Assembly: GCF_010977555.1 (NCBI RefSeq)
Contig: NZ_CP048815.1
Coordinates: 2,720,501 to 2,784,500 of the forward strand
DNA length: 64,000 nucleotides
Reading direction: 5' to 3'
DNA from: Caulobacter rhizosphaerae
GTDB lineage: Bacteria > Pseudomonadota > Alphaproteobacteria > Caulobacterales > Caulobacteraceae
This document shows positions 18,631 to 26,983 of this stretch, in pieces; positions within the stretch are counted from its first letter, which is position 1, and each line of letters starts with the position of its first letter. Made by a program: the position numbers and the translations under genes. The notes under the pieces were generated by a model. It did not search any database and was not told the DNA's origin. It worked only from the letters and a program-made list of their open reading frames with translations.

Positions 18631-18919
18631 AGTCGGTGACCCCCAAAAATGCAGGCGCGGTTCGTCGCGCCGCGGTGACCTACGGCTTAGCTTTCCTAAG
18701 CGTGGTTGCAGAAGGGCTATCGATGCTTGGGACGTTCGGTCAATAGTTGTCGCATTAATGAAATGTAACGTGGTTTTTTTGACACAATCCGACACGAGTT
18801 GACCCCTTATGTCTCAGGGGTGAAATGTGCGTTTCAATGCGTGAAATTTCGCGGATTGACGGGATTTCGGCCGGAACCGGATTTCGCGCAATCCTGAGAT
18901 GCGCCCTTGAAGGTCGTTT
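18631..18919 (-). other. Upstream region of the large TonB receptor gene
   Basis: 289 bases between ppx and the receptor, both leftward. The middle (about 18730-18800) is AT-rich for this genome and probably carries the receptor promoter, but I cannot point to clear -35/-10 boxes. No clear ppx terminator is visible. Confidence 0.45.
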
Positions 18920-20407
18920 TCAGAGCGCGGTGATTTTGAGCTTCAAGCCCAGAATCGTGGCCAAGGCGCTCGCTCTTTTGGCAGTTTGCTCGCCCAGCAG
19001 CAGGTCGGCGTAGCCCGGTTCGGCGGCCAGCAGCAGGTCGCCCTTGTCGATGGCGAGTCGCGACCGGGCCAGCAGGGGCGCGCTGCGGCCCGACAGGTCG
19101 CAGCCCAGGCGGATGGCGGCGCCGACGGCCCGGGCCCGCTTGAGGCGGCCGGGTGACAGCAGGCGCTCCAGCACGTCCAGCTCCGGCGGCGTGAAGGCCG
19201 TGGCGTGGCGGGCGAAGGTGGCGGCGGCCAGGAAGGCCCGCTCGGCGTGGGTCTGGCCGGCGATCGGCGCGCGCAGCACCTGCTCGAACACCAGGTCGGC
19301 GCGATGGTCGGGGTGCAGGCGGGCGCCCAGGTCGGCCAGGCGGCAGGCGGCCGAAGCCAGGACGGGGTCGCGCTGGTCGAAGCAGGGCGGCAGCTGGGCC
19401 AGGGCGGGGGCCAGCCAGGCGTCCAGCGCCGCCCCCAGCTCGTCGGCCACCCCCTGCCGGGCCCCCAGCGAGGCGCAGCCCTCGACCAGCGGGTCCAGCC
19501 GGCGCACGCCGGGCGGCATGGCCTCGAACAGCAGGCCCTCGCGCACGCCATAGGCCGAGATCTCGATGCGCTTGAGGTCCAGACTCTCGATCAGCTGCTC
19601 CAGCACCACGGCGGCGTAGGGCAGGGTCTCCGAACGCTTCTTGCTCATGCCTTCGATGCGGTCGAGCGAGCTCTTGGACTGGTGGGCGACCAGGCGCGCG
19701 GCGTCCAGGGCCTCGGCTCGGCCGATGCTGTACTGGTGGACCACGTGCAGCGGATAGCCGGCCAGGCGCATGTGCAGCAGGGCCAGGTTGCGCCAGGCGC
19801 CGCCCACGGCGTGGAAGACGTCGGTCCTGAAGGCCTGGGCCGCCGGGGCCAGGCGCTGGGCGCACAGCCGGCGCACCTTTTCCAGGTCGAAGCCTTCCGA
19901 AAGGCCCAGGCTGAACGGGCCCAGCGGCAGGGTGACGCCAAGACCCGCGCCCGTGGTCTCCAGACGCACCAGCTCCAGGCTGGCCCCGCCCAGGTCGCCG
20001 ACCACGCCGGTGGCGTCGGGCGCGCCGGCCAGCACGCCCAGCGCGGCGTAGCGGGCTTCTTCCTCGCCCGACAGCACGCGGGTGGCAAAGCCGGTCTCGG
20101 CCTTGATCTGCTCGACGAAGGCCGCGCCGTCCTTGGCCTCGCGCACGGCGGCGGTGGCGGCGATGAAGGTCTCGGCCGGCTTGACCGCCTCGAGCACGGC
20201 GCGGAAGCGCTTCAGGGCCGCCAGGGTCTGGGCCACGCCCTCGGGATTCAGCCGGCCGCCGTCGCCCAGGTCACGGCCCAGCCCCGCCAGGACCTTCTCG
20301 TTGAAGACGGTCCAGATGGCGCGGCCTTCCAGCCGGTACACCACGAGGCGGACCGAGTTGGAGCCGATATCGATAACGGCCGCGTCGCGCGGCGCCGCAA
20401 AAGGCAT
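18920..20407 (-). CDS. ppx: Exopolyphosphatase (Ppx/GppA family)
   Basis: 495 residues, close to the family's usual length. It removes phosphate from the ends of polyphosphate, or the 5' phosphate of pppGpp in GppA-type members. The actin-like ATPase fold signature is present: VIDIGSNSVRLVVY near residue 10 (phosphate 1) and GVVGDLGGASLELVRL near 143 (phosphate 2). A C-terminal helical HD-like region contains HADLAF-type sequence (HAERAFLAAATFARH). It is the last gene of a leftward group with ppk and a lipoprotein, so polyphosphate synthesis and breakdown are encoded together. Confidence 0.93.
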   Translation of the reverse strand: MPFAAPRDAAVIDIGSNSVRLVVYRLEGRAIWTVFNEKVLAGLGRDLGDGGRLNPEGVAQTLAALKRFRAVLEAVKPAETFIAATAAVREAKDGAAFVEQIKAETGFATRVLSGEEEARYAALGVLAGAPDATGVVGDLGGASLELVRLETTGAGLGVTLPLGPFSLGLSEGFDLEKVRRLCAQRLAPAAQAFRTDVFHAVGGAWRNLALLHMRLAGYPLHVVHQYSIGRAEALDAARLVAHQSKSSLDRIEGMSKKRSETLPYAAVVLEQLIESLDLKRIEISAYGVREGLLFEAMPPGVRRLDPLVEGCASLGARQGVADELGAALDAWLAPALAQLPPCFDQRDPVLASAACRLADLGARLHPDHRADLVFEQVLRAPIAGQTHAERAFLAAATFARHATAFTPPELDVLERLLSPGRLKRARAVGAAIRLGCDLSGRSAPLLARSRLAIDKGDLLLAAEPGYADLLLGEQTAKRASALATILGLKLKITAL

Positions 20408-20477
20408 GGGCTTGGTTTAGCGCATTGGGCGGGGAGGGGAAGGCGGCGTGAACAAAAAGCTTTCTCCGCTCCACAGT

Positions 20478-20921
20478 TCAGCGTTTGAGGCCGACCAGCG
20501 GCGCGGGATCGTCCAGGGTCCGCCGGCAGGCGCGCACGCGCCAGCCCGCCGGGCCGTTCTCGTAATAGCAGGACCCGAAGCTGACCGGCCGGCCACCGGC
20601 CCGGCGGCCGCCCTTGGTCATGGCGTAGGTTCCGTCCGGGCTGATCAGCAGGTGCTCGATCGGCTTGGCGCGAACGGGGCAGCGGCCCCAGGCGCGGCCG
20701 TGGCCCATCACCTGCCAGCCGGGGCCGTAGATCGCGCCCGACCTGAACAGCGCCCGCTCCCGCGCCTTGGCCCAGGCCAGGTCCGCGGCGTCGCCGACCT
20801 GGGTGTCGCCGGGAACGGCGGGCAGGGCGAAGATCGCGCAGATCCGCGCCTGCTCGGCCGGACGGGGTCCGCAGGACGCGACGCCCAACGCCGCCAGGAC
20901 GACGAGCCCCCGCGCCCTCAC
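20478..20921 (-). CDS. Small predicted lipoprotein between ppk and ppx
   Basis: 147 residues. The N-terminus is a lipoprotein signal with the lipobox VASC before Gly, giving a lipidated Cys at about residue 17. The mature part has several further Cys residues ([27 protein letters not shown]) that could form disulfides in the periplasm. I do not recognise a family. The GTG start overlaps the ppk stop codon as GTGA (20921-20918), so it is translationally coupled to ppk. ppx follows 70 bases later. Confidence 0.8.
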   Translation of the reverse strand: MRARGLVVLAALGVASCGPRPAEQARICAIFALPAVPGDTQVGDAADLAWAKARERALFRSGAIYGPGWQVMGHGRAWGRCPVRAKPIEHLLISPDGTYAMTKGGRRAGGRPVSFGSCYYENGPAGWRVRACRRTLDDPAPLVGLKR

Positions 20922-23146
20922 CCTCGCTTACGCGGTCCCACGTGGTCGAAGGCCTGGGGCAGGTCCTTCACCTTGTGGCCCCGGCCCGACAGGCTGGGAT
21001 TGGTCATGAAGTATTCGTGGGCCGAGAAGGCGCCCTTGCGGTCCCAGGCCGGGTCGCGGGCGTAGTGGCCTTCGGGGTCGAGGTTCCAGCTCTGGGCCTC
21101 GTCGTTGAGGTTGGCGACCATGATCTGGTTCAGCACCTGCTGGTGCACGGTGGGGTTCTCGACCGGTACCAGGCTCTCGACCCGGCGATCCAGGTTGCGC
21201 GGCATCCAGTCGGCCGAGCTGATGAACACCCGGGTCTGGGCGCTGGGCATCGGGCCGCCATTGGCGAAGGCCACCACCCGGGCGTGCTCCAGGAACCGGC
21301 CGACGATCGACTTGACGCGGATGTTCTCCGACAGGCCCTTGATGCCCGGACGCAGGCAACAGATGCCGCGCACCACCAGGTCGATCTGCACCCCGTCCTG
21401 GCTGGCGCTGTAGAGGGCGTCGATGATCTGCGGGTCAACCACGGCGTTCATCTTGGCCCAGATCGAGGCCGGCTTGCCGTCGCGGGCGTTGCGGGCCTCG
21501 GCCGCGATCATGGTCAGCAGGTCCGGCTTCAGCGTCTCGGGCGAGAAGGACAGCTTCTCCAGCCCATGGGGCTGGGCGTAGCCGGTGATGAAGTTGAACA
21601 GCTTGCCGCCGTCACGGCCCAGCGCGCCGTCACAGGTAAACAAGGACAGGTCGGTATAAACCCGCGCCGTCTGCGGGTGATAGTTGCCGGTGCCGAAGTG
21701 GCAGTAGGTGCGCAGGGCCTCGCCCTCGCGCCGCACCACCACCGACAGCTTGGCGTGGGTCTTCCAGTCGACGAAGCCGAACACCACGTGGACGCCGGCC
21801 CGCTCCAGGTCGCGCGCCCACTTCAGGTTATTCTCCTCGTCAAAGCGCGCCTTGATCTCGACCAGGGCCGTGACGTTCTTGCCGTTGTCGGCCGCCTCGA
21901 TCAGGGCCGCGACGATCGGGCTGTCCTTGGACGTCCGGTACAGGGTCTGCTTGATCGCCAGCACGTTGGGGTCGCGCGCCGCCTGGCGGACGAACTGCAC
22001 CACCACGTCGAAGCTCTCGAACGGGTGGTGGACCAGGATGTCCTTCTCGCGGATCGCCGCGAAGCAGTCGCCGCCGTGGTCGCGGATGCGCTCGGGGAAG
22101 CGGGCGTTGAACGGCTTGAACTTCAGGTCCGGGCGGTCGGGCGGGATCAGCTCGGCCATCTGGGCCAAGCCCAGCTTGCCGTCGACCAGGATCACGTCCT
22201 CGGGCTGGGCGCGCAGGCCCTCGATGATGAACTCGCGCAGGTCGTCGGGCATGGTGGTCTGAATCTTGACCCGCACCACGCGGCCCAGCCGGCGCTTCTT
22301 CAGCCGCGCCTCGAACTCGCGCACCAGGTCCTCGGCCTCTTCCTCGATCTCCAGGTCGCTGTCGCGGATCAGACGGAACAGGCCGCGGCCCTCGACCTCG
22401 TAGCCGGGGAACAGGTGACCCAGGAACAGGATGATGAAGCTCTCCAGCGCCACGATCCGCCGCTCGCGCTTGCGCGTGCTCTTGGCCGGAGCCTGGCTAA
22501 GCTCCCAGAACCGCTGCACCTGGCTGGGCACCGGCACCAGGGCGTACAGGTGCTTGTCGTCGGCGATGCGGCGCAGCTTCAGCGCCAGGCAGAAGCCCAG
22601 GTTCGGGATGAACGGGAACGGATGGGCCGGGTCGATGGCCAGCGGCGTCAGCACCGGGAACATCCGGGTCAGGAAGATCTCCTCGGCCCGCTCGCGGTCG
22701 GGGCCGACGATGTCCTTGGCGTCCAGCAGCTTGAGGCCCTCGCCCCACAGCTCGGCCCGCACCTCGCGCCAGATCCGCTGCTGCTCGGCCATCAGCTCGG
22801 CGGCCGAGGCGTTGATCCGCGCCAGCTGCTCGCCCGGCGTCAGCCCGTCCTGGCTGACCACCCGCACGCCCTCGCGCACCTGGCCCTTCAGGCCGGCCAC
22901 CCGGACCATGTAGAATTCGTCGAGGTTGTTGGCGCTGATCGACAGGAACCGCAGCCGCTCCAGCAGCGGGTGGCGCGGGTTGGCGCTCTCCTCCAGCACC
23001 CGCTGGTTGAAGGCCAGCCACGAGGTCTCGCGGTTGAAGAACCGCTCGGGCGAGCCCAGCAGTTCGTCGTCCAGCCGCAATCCCGCCAGGTCCGGCGCGG
23101 CCGGCGAAGGCGCGGCGGGCAGGTCGAGGGCGGCGGCGTCGGTCAT
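20918..23146 (-). CDS. ppk: Polyphosphate kinase 1
   Basis: 742 residues from the ATG at 23146 (GGAG seven bases upstream), close to the family length. It polymerises the gamma phosphate of ATP into polyphosphate through a phospho-histidine. The N domain begins near [18 protein letters not shown]. The C-terminal phospholipase-D-like halves contain the catalytic His region ([14 protein letters not shown], near residue 430), [20 protein letters not shown], and a late conserved block with [15 protein letters not shown]. It lies downstream of hdaA with a palindromic repeat between, and is coupled to the lipoprotein gene downstream. Confidence 0.97.
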   Translation of the reverse strand: MTDAAALDLPAAPSPAAPDLAGLRLDDELLGSPERFFNRETSWLAFNQRVLEESANPRHPLLERLRFLSISANNLDEFYMVRVAGLKGQVREGVRVVSQDGLTPGEQLARINASAAELMAEQQRIWREVRAELWGEGLKLLDAKDIVGPDRERAEEIFLTRMFPVLTPLAIDPAHPFPFIPNLGFCLALKLRRIADDKHLYALVPVPSQVQRFWELSQAPAKSTRKRERRIVALESFIILFLGHLFPGYEVEGRGLFRLIRDSDLEIEEEAEDLVREFEARLKKRRLGRVVRVKIQTTMPDDLREFIIEGLRAQPEDVILVDGKLGLAQMAELIPPDRPDLKFKPFNARFPERIRDHGGDCFAAIREKDILVHHPFESFDVVVQFVRQAARDPNVLAIKQTLYRTSKDSPIVAALIEAADNGKNVTALVEIKARFDEENNLKWARDLERAGVHVVFGFVDWKTHAKLSVVVRREGEALRTYCHFGTGNYHPQTARVYTDLSLFTCDGALGRDGGKLFNFITGYAQPHGLEKLSFSPETLKPDLLTMIAAEARNARDGKPASIWAKMNAVVDPQIIDALYSASQDGVQIDLVVRGICCLRPGIKGLSENIRVKSIVGRFLEHARVVAFANGGPMPSAQTRVFISSADWMPRNLDRRVESLVPVENPTVHQQVLNQIMVANLNDEAQSWNLDPEGHYARDPAWDRKGAFSAHEYFMTNPSLSGRGHKVKDLPQAFDHVGPRKRG

Positions 23147-23221
23147 GGGGGGCTCCGGTCTACTGTGCACAGAGTGACGGAGGGTGGTGACAGGAGCAAG
23201 ACATTGGGGACGGGGGTGGAC

Positions 23222-23343
23222 GCCATGCGTCCTTCGAGGCCCGCTGCGCGGGCGCCTCAGGATGAGGAACTCTGTTGGTGCGGCTCGCTCGGCCGTCCTC
23301 ATCCTGAGGTGCGAGCAAGGCGAGCCTCGAAGGACGCAAGGCG
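23222..23343. repeat. Palindromic repeat, family A copy 2 (hdaA-ppk spacer)
   Basis: Inverted repeat with outer arms 23226-23240 and 23324-23338 (core GCGTCCTTCGAGGC) and inner CTCAGGATGAGG / CTCATCCTGAGG, matching the copy at 4684-4798. It fills most of the gap between hdaA and ppk. Confidence 0.85.
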
Positions 23344-23355
23344 CTTACGCCGCCC

Positions 23356-24054
23356 TCAGTCCTCCTCGTCCTCCGCGCCCCCGAAATCCAGCACGGCCAG
23401 GGCCAGGGCCTTGTTGACCTCGCGGCCCTGCTGGATCGACGCCTCGTCCAGCGCGCTCACCGCCGCCAGGGCCGCCGGCGCCGACCTGGGCAATCGCGCC
23501 ATCAGATAGGGATAGAGGTCCGCCGCCGGCCGGATGCCCGCGGCCTCGAAGCCGCGGCGCAGCACCGCCTCCAGCACCACGTCGTCGGGCTCGGCGATCC
23601 GGGCCACGGTCAGGGCGTTGAGCCGCGAGCGCAGGTCGGGGACGCCCGCGTCCCACGCCACGGGGGCCAGGCGGCCGGTCAGCAGCAGGCTGCCGCCGTC
23701 GACCCCGGCCATGTTGATCAGGTGGAACAGGGTCTCGTCGTCGACCAGGTCGCCGTCAGCGCGGCGGTCGGCGTCCTCGACCAGCAGCGGCCGGCCGCGC
23801 AGGGCGGCCAGGTCCAGCGGCCCGTGACCGGTGGAGGCCGCCTCGACCACCACGGCCGAGGTCTGCCGCGCCCAGTCGCGCGCCAGGTGCGTCTTGCCCG
23901 TCCCCGCCGGCCCGACCAGGGCCAGCCGCCCGTCGGGCCAGGCCGGCCAGGCGTCCAGCCCCTCCAGCGCCTCGGCGTTGGTCGGCGACGACGCGAACGA
24001 CTCCCGGTCCCAGCGGGGCGGGACGGTCAGCGGCAGTCGGAACTGACGGGGCAA
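23356..24054 (-). CDS. hdaA: DnaA-related regulator HdaA
   Basis: 232 residues, a single AAA+ domain without a DNA-binding domain, as in Hda. It works with the DNA-loaded beta clamp to stimulate ATP hydrolysis by DnaA and so limits re-initiation of replication. The clamp-binding motif QFRLPL sits at residues 4-9. Walker A GPAGTGKTHLARDW lies near 48-61, LLVEDADRR replaces a classic Walker B, and a sensor-like GSLLLTG follows. In Caulobacter hdaA is known to lie beside ppk, which supports the assignment. The C-terminus is unusually acidic (GGAEDEED). Confidence 0.9.
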   Translation of the reverse strand: MPRQFRLPLTVPPRWDRESFASSPTNAEALEGLDAWPAWPDGRLALVGPAGTGKTHLARDWARQTSAVVVEAASTGHGPLDLAALRGRPLLVEDADRRADGDLVDDETLFHLINMAGVDGGSLLLTGRLAPVAWDAGVPDLRSRLNALTVARIAEPDDVVLEAVLRRGFEAAGIRPAADLYPYLMARLPRSAPAALAAVSALDEASIQQGREVNKALALAVLDFGGAEDEED

Positions 24055-24198
24055 GGCGGCGTCCGGACAGGGTTACTCGGTTACCGGAGATATAGGGCCG
24101 GCAAGCGGGCAGGGCGAGGTGGGCGGACGGTTTGGCTGGGGATGAGGGGCGAGGAGGTGTGGATGGGGGCCAGGCTTTCCTCAGACTTCCCCTAACCT

Positions 24199-24328
24199 CC
24201 GTCATTCCCGCCCTTGTGGCGGGAACCCCTCGTTCAGCTGACGGTGAAACGAAATGGCGCGCTGGCGCGCCACACCTCCGCCCTTGCGACGGACAGAGAG
24301 GTTCCCGCCACAAGGGCGGGAATGACGG
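24199..24328. repeat. Palindromic repeat, family C copy 1
   Basis: 28-base perfect inverted arms (24199-24226 and 24301-24328; core CATTCCCGCCCTTGTGGCGG) enclose about 75 bases that hold a smaller palindrome (GGCGCGCTGGCGCGCC). It lies in the roughly 310-base gap upstream of hdaA, which otherwise shows no gene. Confidence 0.88.
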
Positions 24329-24368
24329 CGCTTATTTGGAAAAGACAGCTTTCACCCTCGGCGGATAT

Positions 24369-24785
24369 TTAGAACACGATTGGCTCGTGCTCCCTGCCGG
24401 GAGGGTGGATCTGCCCGCTCTCGTAGGGGATTGCTTCGCTCCAAAGTCTCAGGATCGCACCGCTATCGAAGGCGATCGTCAGACGATTGGCGTCACGCTG
24501 AACCATGACCACCCGCTTTTGGAGAAGGTCTCGAAGGAAGATTGGGCCGATGTCCTGCTCGTCGCCTGTCTGATGCAGATGCGGCCGACCCTGTGCGTCC
24601 AAATGTTCGAAGGGGCCTTCGACGGTAATCCGGCCGCCGTCGGAAAAGCGGACCTGCGTAGACCACGGGTCGAGGCAGATCTGGGAAATCTCCAGACCGA
24701 CTAGGAACTGCAACTCTGATGTTGGTGGAAACGGGTGCATGGCGGCAAATTCGCCTTCATCGCCCACCAGCGCAACGTCCGACAT
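24369..24785 (-). CDS. Hypothetical protein (DUF6188/immunity-like)
   Basis: Up to 138 residues; the start could also be the ATG at 24740. The sequence FLVGLEISQICLDPWSTQVRFSDGGRITVEGPF has the pattern of small beta-rich proteins such as DUF6188 and some immunity proteins (strand, acidic turn, F..G..I.VE). The C-terminal half has a second similar strand pair (LTIAFDSGAILRLWSE), suggesting an internal duplication. No signal peptide or membrane segment is seen. The family name is a guess from pattern only. It forms a two-gene block with the GIY-YIG gene, flanked by family C repeats. Confidence 0.6.
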   Translation of the reverse strand: MSDVALVGDEGEFAAMHPFPPTSELQFLVGLEISQICLDPWSTQVRFSDGGRITVEGPFEHLDAQGRPHLHQTGDEQDIGPIFLRDLLQKRVVMVQRDANRLTIAFDSGAILRLWSEAIPYESGQIHPPGREHEPIVF

Positions 24786-24833
24786 CCACCCGAACAGACA
24801 ATTAGCATGTCCGCTATGGGCGCCGGCGGCATA

Positions 24834-25157
24834 TCAAATCACACGAGGAACCGGCGTCCAGTTGAACACCGCCTCATAGAGGTCGTCCCAACGCGGATTG
24901 TCGCGTTCGATCAGGTTGATCTTCCACTGGCGCCGCCAGCGCTTGATCGAGGTCTCGCGCTGGATGGCGTCGGTCATCCGGTCATGGATTTCGTACCAGA
25001 CCAGACGCTTGAGATCGTAGCGCCGCGTGAAGCCGCCGACGCCTTCGCGATGCTGGATGATGCGGCTTTGGAAATTGGCGGTGACGCCGGTGTAGAGCGT
25101 GCCGCGATAATGGTCGGTCATCATGTAGACGGCGATCCAGGCGTCGGCGGCGACCAT
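24834..25157 (-). CDS. GIY-YIG domain nuclease-like protein
   Basis: 107 residues from the ATG at 25157, giving a single-domain GIY-YIG protein. The two hallmark strands appear as AVYMM (GIY equivalent) and LYTGVT (YIG equivalent) near residues 8-25. The catalytic Arg lies in FQSRIIQHR, and a Glu sits in the IQRETSIKRWRR segment. Similar small proteins are common in alphaproteobacteria and are loosely called UvrC-like nucleases; their role is unsettled. A longer N-terminus is possible, but it reads like non-coding sequence. A partial family C repeat lies directly upstream. Confidence 0.85.
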   Translation of the reverse strand: MVAADAWIAVYMMTDHYRGTLYTGVTANFQSRIIQHREGVGGFTRRYDLKRLVWYEIHDRMTDAIQRETSIKRWRRQWKINLIERDNPRWDDLYEAVFNWTPVPRVI

Positions 25158-25230
25158 TGGGGGCCTGCGAGAGACGTTAAATCTATAGGTTGATCTTATT
25201 CGGTACAGTTCAACCGTCAATCTGCTGCGG

Positions 25231-25314
25231 GTTCCGAGTGTGGCGCGCGGGCGCGCCAAGGCGTCTCACCGTCGGCTGAGCCAGGGGTTCCCGCCACAAG
25301 GGCGGGAATGACGG
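25231..25314. repeat. Partial palindromic repeat, family C copy 2
   Basis: One 29-base arm (25286-25314) is identical over its length to the right arm of the element at 24199-24328. The preceding 50 bases resemble that element's centre (GTGTGGCGCGC, TCACCGTCGGCTGA). The other arm is missing. Confidence 0.78.
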
Positions 25315-25353
25315 ACGGTGGGGGCTGGCGGCGGGACGCGCTATAGGAGTCAC

Positions 25354-26112
25354 ATGACCGCCTCCACCTCCCAAGACCTCGCCGCCTGGCGCGCCCGCAT
25401 CACCAAGCCCGCCGGGCCGCTGGGCAAGGCCTCGCGGGCCGTGCAGCGGAAAATCAACACGATCATTCCCGAGAAGGTCCACGCCGCGATCACCGCGGCC
25501 ATGGAGGCCATGACCCGGGCGATCCTGACCGGGGCCGACTTCGCCACGGCGTCGCCGCTCCAAAACGCCACGCTGGAGCAGCGCGAGGCCAAGGTGGCGA
25601 CCGCGATCCAGGGCTGGAAGACCGCCGCCGGGGCCGAGGGCGGGGTGGCCGGGGCGGGCGGGTTCCTGCTGGCGGCGGCCGACTTCCCGCTGCTGATGAG
25701 CTTCAAGCTGAAGCTCCTATTCGAGATCGCCGCCCTCTACGGCCATGACGGGAGCGTGCTGAGCGAGCGGCTCTATATCCTGCACATCTTCGAGCTGGCC
25801 TTCTCGGACGTGGAGCACCGCGTCAAGGTGCTGGAGGCCATGGACGACTGGGACGCGCGCGCCCACCCGGCCGACCTGAAGGGCTTCGACTGGCGGTCGT
25901 TCCAGCAGCAGTACCGCGACCACATCGACCTGGCCAAGCTGGCCCAGCTGTTGCCCGTGGTCGGCGCCCCGGTCGGGGCCGTGGTCAACTGGCGGCTGAC
26001 GGCGCACCTGGGGAAGACGGCGATGATGGCCTATCGGATGCGGTGGGTCGATGAAGCCAAGGGCGCCGCCTCGCACCCTCTCCCAGCGGGAGAGGGTGGG
26101 GCCCAAGCGTAG
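25354..26112 (+). CDS. EcsC family protein
   Basis: 252 residues from the ATG at 25354, with GGAG six bases upstream. The EcsC family is widespread and of unknown role, named after a gene beside a Bacillus ABC exporter. The Gly/Ala-rich amphipathic stretch GAEGGVAGAGGFLLAAADFPLLMSF (core about 90-114) and the HIFELAFSD and LPVVGAPVGAVVNW segments fit the family. The last dozen residues (HPLPAGEGG) are encoded by the arm of a palindromic repeat starting at 26074, so the repeat has replaced or extended the original C-terminus. Confidence 0.85.
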   Translation: MTASTSQDLAAWRARITKPAGPLGKASRAVQRKINTIIPEKVHAAITAAMEAMTRAILTGADFATASPLQNATLEQREAKVATAIQGWKTAAGAEGGVAGAGGFLLAAADFPLLMSFKLKLLFEIAALYGHDGSVLSERLYILHIFELAFSDVEHRVKVLEAMDDWDARAHPADLKGFDWRSFQQQYRDHIDLAKLAQLLPVVGAPVGAVVNWRLTAHLGKTAMMAYRMRWVDEAKGAASHPLPAGEGGAQA

Positions 26113-26242
26113 CTTGGGAGGGTGAGGGATTACACCCTGACCGGTTTCTCACTGAGGCCGTGCCGGCGCGCCGGCCGGCGGTTTACGCCCTCACCCTCCC
26201 ACCGCTGCGCGGCGGGCCTCTCCCTCTCCCCACGGGAGAGGG
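26074..26242. repeat. Compound palindromic repeat, family E
   Basis: A mosaic element with CACCCTCTCCC / GGGAGAGGGT hairpins at both ends (26074-26097 and 26217-26242) and GGGAGGGTGAGG / CCTCACCCTCCC internal arms. It overlaps the 3' end of the EcsC gene and the gap that follows. Confidence 0.8.
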
Positions 26243-26251
26243 TTCGAGATG

Positions 26252-26748
26252 ACTTATGCTCGGCGGATAGGCAACGAACCCCAGCGATTTCAATGCCCTG
26301 AACTTTCTCGACCCGATTTGATCCTCACCCCTCCAAACCGCCCTTATCCTGATCTCACCTCGTCGCAGGGAAAGGGCGCATGGCCAGCGACCGATGCGGC
26401 GGCGGGGGGCGATCGAGCGGGAAGCTCCGTCGGCGGTCCTTTTGGACCAAACCTCGCGTCTCTGGAGCCGGTCGGGCCTGGAACACAAAAACGACGTGGC
26501 GCGAGGGCTGGCGGAGCAACAGGCGGGCGGTGACGCGCTCGCGGTCCGGGACCGGGGTTCGTTGACCTGGCCCGCCCGTCGGAGGCTTCAAGGCGGCGAG
26601 GCCCTAACAGGGTTCAGCGCCGCGGGCTTCCGGATAACGACCGCGCGGAGCGATCGGGCTTCGTCGAAACGGATACTACTCAAACACTCCGGACGATGTC
26701 CGGCGCTCCGCGTCCCTTTCCATCAGCTCAGCGGTGATCCGCGTGAGG
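26252..26748 (+). repeat. 0.5 kb repeated element, copy 1
   Basis: About 497 bases repeated in inverted orientation at 54786-55283. Similarity begins near CTTATGCTCGG (26252) and ends near GCGTGAGG (26748). It carries no recognisable protein: all frames are fairly open only because of high GC, and the differences between copies do not favour any frame. Two hairpins are clear: GGTCC-TTTT-GGACC (26435-26448) and CCGGAC-GAT-GTCCGG (26689-26703). The first is preserved in copy 2 with a C-to-T change that keeps pairing (G-C to G-U) and a different loop. This hints at a structured RNA or a small non-autonomous element. A palindromic repeat follows 22 bases later in both copies. Confidence 0.8.
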
Positions 26749-26770
26749 CGGCCAAGCCATGCATCCAAGA

Positions 26771-26900
26771 TCCTCCCCCTGTGGGGGAGGTGTCGGCGAA
26801 GCCGACGGAGGGGGGAGTGATCGGCCGGTGGCCGGACCTACGATCGACGATCCGAAAACGCCCCCCACCGGCCTTCGGCCGCCTCCCCCACAGGGGGAGG
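26771..26900. repeat. Palindromic repeat, family D copy 1 (before aspS)
   Basis: Ends form hairpins of CCTCCCCC / GGGGGAGG (26772-26790) and their inverse (26882-26900), enclosing GGCGAAGCCGAC and GGCCTTCGGCC mini-palindromes. It lies about 80 bases upstream of the aspS start codon, so it is likely inside or next to the aspS leader. Confidence 0.82.
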
Positions 26901-26983
26901 GACTTTGCCCCAGAATCCTTGACATCCACGCCCCCCCATGCGCCTTTCCGCGCCTTGCAAATCACGCGTTCCAAAGACTTTTC

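Noticed and set aside
20942..23509. Very long open frame antisense to ppk (and similar ones antisense to the TonB receptors, rne, aspS and the reductase-like gene)
   Set aside because: In GC-rich DNA with G/C third codon positions the opposite strand often stays open. These frames read as low-complexity Gly/Arg/Gln/Val-rich text with no family motif, while the sense strand carries clear domains.
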